Origin: JBPOFY01 sp049889815
Lineage (GTDB): Bacteria; Verrucomicrobiota; Verrucomicrobiia; Opitutales; Coraliomargaritaceae
Assembly (NCBI GenBank): GCA_049889815.1
Contig: JBMHCR010000019.1
Coordinates: forward strand, 1 to 64,000
Reading direction: 5' to 3'
Length of the DNA stretch: 64,000 nucleotides
Positions within the stretch are counted from its first letter, which is position 1. The number at the start of each line of letters is the position of its first letter. Below, piece after piece: positions 61,194 through 64,000 of this stretch. The translations under genes and the position numbers were made by a program. The notes beneath the pieces are model-generated. The model worked only from the letters and a program-made list of their open reading frames with translations. It was not told the origin of the DNA and ran no database searches.

Positions 61194-64000
61194 ATGAAGA
61201 CCTTTTTTGTTAGCTCCCTGAAAAAGTGCTTCACCAGCATTTTGCTGGCTTTCTCTGCGATTTCAGTGGTCTCGGCTAATACACTGCAGGATCAACTGGA
61301 TCAGGCGGTCGGCCTATTCAGCGAGGGTAAATATGCAGCCGCCTACTGGCAACTCGAGAGCATGGAACTCGACTACGGCCAAGAGCCCGAATACCTCAAC
61401 CGAACTTTTCAGAGCTTGCTCCTACCGGTGCGTGCCTATGCGGCTCTGATGGCCGATCGCCCGACAGATTCGCTGATCTACTTTCGAGAGCTTTTGACCC
61501 AATACAACCCGCGTCCAGGTACGCAGGCATTTGCACTCTACAATTCGGCAATCGCCCAGTCGCAAACCAATTCGCTGGCAGCGGCGGCACAAACGTTCCG
61601 CGTTTTCCAAGAGAGCTTCCCCAACTCAAATGAAGCCGCACTGGCCCTACTACAGGAAGCAGACCTTCTCGCAGAAATCGGCGACACCGAAGAGGCAGGA
61701 CAAAAACTACAGGCATTCTACGAATCGAATGCGTCACTCACCCTGCGAATGCAGGCACGACTCCGCCACCTACAACTCGCAGGCGAGCTCGGCGACACTG
61801 CTTTGATCCAGAGCATTCTTTTCAAGACCGACTGGGAGGCAAATGCCATGCCCGACATCGCGATATTGAGCTTCGCAGCACTGGCCGCGGGAGATCAGCT
61901 ACTCGAGGACGGACTCCACCTGGAAGCTATTCGTGCTTACCGCTTAACGCTTCCGCGGACGGTCCTGATCGAGAAGCAAAAAGAGCGATTGATCGAAACC
62001 CAGCTGGCTTTAGAACAACAATCCGTTTTTGCCTCGAGCATTTGGAAGCGCCATTCACAACAGTTGGTCGCGCGGCTCGAACGGCAACTGGAGCGCCTCG
62101 AGTCGATGGACGACTACACGCCTGGGCTGTTTCTTCGCTCGGGGCAGGCGTATCTGCTTGGCAAACGCACACGCGAAGCGACGATTCTGTTTCGCACAGT
62201 CGCACTGGACGAATCTTTCGAAACAGACATCCGCGCTGAATCGCACTACCGGTGGATCCTCGCATTGAGCGAAGCAGAGCAATGGGAAGTCGCTCGTGAA
62301 ACAGCCCAGGGTTTTCTCGACGCGCATCCAGGTCACAGCTTGGCGAACAGTGCGCTCTTCTCGATCGCCCGTGCTTATCAAAGTGAAGGCGCGTATTTGG
62401 ATGCGATTGGTGTGCTGGATGAATTGATCGACAGCTATCCGGATGACAAACAAGCGCCCCGTTGGTATTTCACGCGCGGATACAACTACAGCGTGCTCGA
62501 ACGTTACCAAGATGCCCGCTACAACTTTGAGACCAGCCTCGAACGTTTCCCAGAAAGTGCCTTACTCGAACAAACAAAACTCTGGCACGCCCTGAGCTAT
62601 TTTTTCGAGCGCAAATACGAAGTCAGCTTAGAAAAACTGCAAACGCTCGAAGCTGAAACCAAAGCCCACCCGATCCATCCCGAAGTCATCTTTCGGATCG
62701 CAAATACCTACTACGCGCAGCGCGACTACGAAACAGCCCTTTCCACCGCCGACCGACTCATCGAAGCGTTCCCCGATCACCACCGATTCGCAGAAGCTCA
62801 AGCCTTGCGTGGCGACATCTTCATGGGTCTTGGTCAGCTAACCACTGCGGCAGTAGCCTTCAAGCAGGTGCCTGCAGACGATACACAGATATATGATTAC
62901 TCGATCTTTCAGGCGGCTAAGATCTATAAGGCGCTCGAGCGTTACGATCTACTGCGTGAACATCTACAGGCATACATTGACCGAGATGATGCCGTTGATC
63001 GCCCACGTGTGAGCGAGGCGCTTTATCATATTGGCTGGTCGCTGCAGCAGGAAGATCGAATTGACGAAGCATTTCCAATATACGCAGACGCTTTGTTGCG
63101 TTTTGGAAACAAGCCGGAAGCTCGTGCAGTCGGCACACTTCTCGCCGCCTATGGAGACTTATTTGAGAGGGCCCAGCGACTCCATGACACTCAACAGCCC
63201 ACTCTCGAAACCTGGCTGCAAGAGACGAGTGAGGAAGCGCTCGCGGACAAACAGCTCACTTGGTTCGCGCGTCTCACACTTTTCACCTCACAGCAACGAG
63301 CCAAGATCCTCGGAACAGAATCTGCCGAGGCCCTGCTGCTCACGATTCACAACTACGTTCCACTCAACGAACAAGACCCCGAGAGTCTAGCTGCAGTTGG
63401 CATCGCGCTCGCCAAGCGCGGCTACGAATCCGCGGACGATTACTTTGAGCAAATTCTCACTGAGTATCCGAAACGCTTAGAACGCGCCGCGGCCTATTAC
63501 GGCAAAGCAAAACTCGCCACCAAAAACGACCGCCTAATCGAAGCGCGCAAATGGCTGATTCGCTTCCTCGAAGAGACACCGACACATTTCTTAGCTGCCG
63601 ATGCGCGTCTCCTTGCTGCCGACATTCTGACGACGCAAGGACTCTACGATCAGGCGGCTTCCGCCCTCAATGAGATCCTGCAAATTAAGGAGATGCGTGG
63701 TCGCCCGCACGCGCAAGCACTCGCCGGTCTTGCGCGCATCGAAACCGAGCTCGAAAACCCCAAACGGGCGATTCCCTACTGGCAGCGAGTCTACACGCTC
63801 TACCGTGCCTATCCGGACCTCATCGCAAGCGCATACTGGGAAAGCGCTCTGCTCTTTGAACAGATCGGTGATGCCATCGCCGCGCGAAACACGCTGCAGG
63901 AAATGCTCAGGGATGATCGCCTAAGCTCATTGCCAACTTATCAATTAGCCATTGAAAAGCTACCAGCATTGGAAGCTGCCGTGCGTGGACAAAGCGCCCT
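61194..64000 (+). CDS. Large secreted TPR-like repeat protein (partial, runs off the window)
   Basis: An ATG at 61194 opens a frame with no stop up to the end, giving at least 935 residues. A signal peptide (SILLAFSAISVVSA) is followed by many helical-pair repeats, for example FSEGKYAAAYWQL, SIARAYQSEGAYLDAIGVLD, IANTYYAQRDYETALSTAD and LAADILTTQGLYDQAASAL. This is the tetratricopeptide pattern of periplasmic or outer-membrane-associated scaffold proteins, similar to the repeats next to TonB/ExbBD genes in Verrucomicrobiota. The role is not defined. It is divergent from tRNA-Pro. Confidence 0.85.
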   Translation, partial: MKTFFVSSLKKCFTSILLAFSAISVVSANTLQDQLDQAVGLFSEGKYAAAYWQLESMELDYGQEPEYLNRTFQSLLLPVRAYAALMADRPTDSLIYFRELLTQYNPRPGTQAFALYNSAIAQSQTNSLAAAAQTFRVFQESFPNSNEAALALLQEADLLAEIGDTEEAGQKLQAFYESNASLTLRMQARLRHLQLAGELGDTALIQSILFKTDWEANAMPDIAILSFAALAAGDQLLEDGLHLEAIRAYRLTLPRTVLIEKQKERLIETQLALEQQSVFASSIWKRHSQQLVARLERQLERLESMDDYTPGLFLRSGQAYLLGKRTREATILFRTVALDESFETDIRAESHYRWILALSEAEQWEVARETAQGFLDAHPGHSLANSALFSIARAYQSEGAYLDAIGVLDELIDSYPDDKQAPRWYFTRGYNYSVLERYQDARYNFETSLERFPESALLEQTKLWHALSYFFERKYEVSLEKLQTLEAETKAHPIHPEVIFRIANTYYAQRDYETALSTADRLIEAFPDHHRFAEAQALRGDIFMGLGQLTTAAVAFKQVPADDTQIYDYSIFQAAKIYKALERYDLLREHLQAYIDRDDAVDRPRVSEALYHIGWSLQQEDRIDEAFPIYADALLRFGNKPEARAVGTLLAAYGDLFERAQRLHDTQQPTLETWLQETSEEALADKQLTWFARLTLFTSQQRAKILGTESAEALLLTIHNYVPLNEQDPESLAAVGIALAKRGYESADDYFEQILTEYPKRLERAAAYYGKAKLATKNDRLIEARKWLIRFLEETPTHFLAADARLLAADILTTQGLYDQAASALNEILQIKEMRGRPHAQALAGLARIETELENPKRAIPYWQRVYTLYRAYPDLIASAYWESALLFEQIGDAIAARNTLQEMLRDDRLSSLPTYQLAIEKLPALEAAVRGQSA

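Overview
The window looks like a chromosome segment of a marine Verrucomicrobiota bacterium, most likely Opitutales/Puniceicoccaceae (Coraliomargarita/Lentimonas-like). This placement is inferred from gene content: three formylglycine sulfatases, an L-fucose catabolic cluster, a planctomycete/verrucomicrobial-type cytochrome (DUF1587/1592/1588/1585) with its DUF1552 partner, a double-length UvrA, and tripartite tricarboxylate transport. I see no rRNA, CRISPR array, transposase or prophage. One intact tRNA (Pro-UGG) and one truncated tRNA-Cys are present.

Layout. 1-10.5 kb is mostly housekeeping: RluA-type pseudouridine synthase, spermidine-synthase-like protein, PatB-type lyase, Hsp15-like S4 protein, DUF4250, an orphan OppD-like ATPase, gpsA, panB, and a polymerase/ligase-type membrane protein with a soluble C-terminal part. 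10.7-22.8 kb: recD2, a sulfatase, an RNase-H-fold-like protein, a 1907-residue tandem UvrA and sppA. 22.9-30.4 kb: an ankyrin/DUF1552/multi-domain c-type cytochrome operon and a divergent secreted malectin-domain protein. 30.6-40.3 kb: TctCBA transporter, IPMDH-like dehydrogenase, cyclase, Gfo/Idh/MocA, VOC protein, DUF1537 acid-sugar kinase and a secreted hydrolase-like protein. Together these read as an uptake and catabolic locus for a hydroxy acid or acid sugar. 40.3-48.7 kb: DtxR regulator divergent from an SO_0444-like permease, a MazG-like protein, an NTF2-like protein, a frameshifted manA, two sulfatases and udk. 49-60.8 kb: deoxy-sugar catabolism (fused aldolase-dehydrogenase, DeoR, FGGY kinase, Mqo/Lqo-like oxidoreductase, class II aldolase, AraC, fucP, fucI, fucU). 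61-64 kb: tRNA-Pro and a large secreted TPR-like protein that runs off the end.

How the genes fit together. Sulfatases and secreted proteins could desulfate and bind algal polysaccharide. FucP imports L-fucose; FucU, FucI, the kinase and an aldolase turn it into DHAP and L-lactaldehyde; the Mqo-like enzyme may finish the lactate branch.

The most unusual signals are four. (1) Seven in-frame tracts of degenerate 7-bp repeats inside uvrA, several fused to a hairpin whose right arm is conserved uvrA coding sequence; an intergenic tract at 35.29 kb has the same 7-bp architecture. (2) Two diverged tandem copies of an RNA-like element at 42.31-42.56 kb. (3) A palindrome-rich insertion read through as the N-terminus of the ankyrin protein. 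(4) A DUF1537 kinase paired with an IPMDH-type rather than PdxA-type dehydrogenase.
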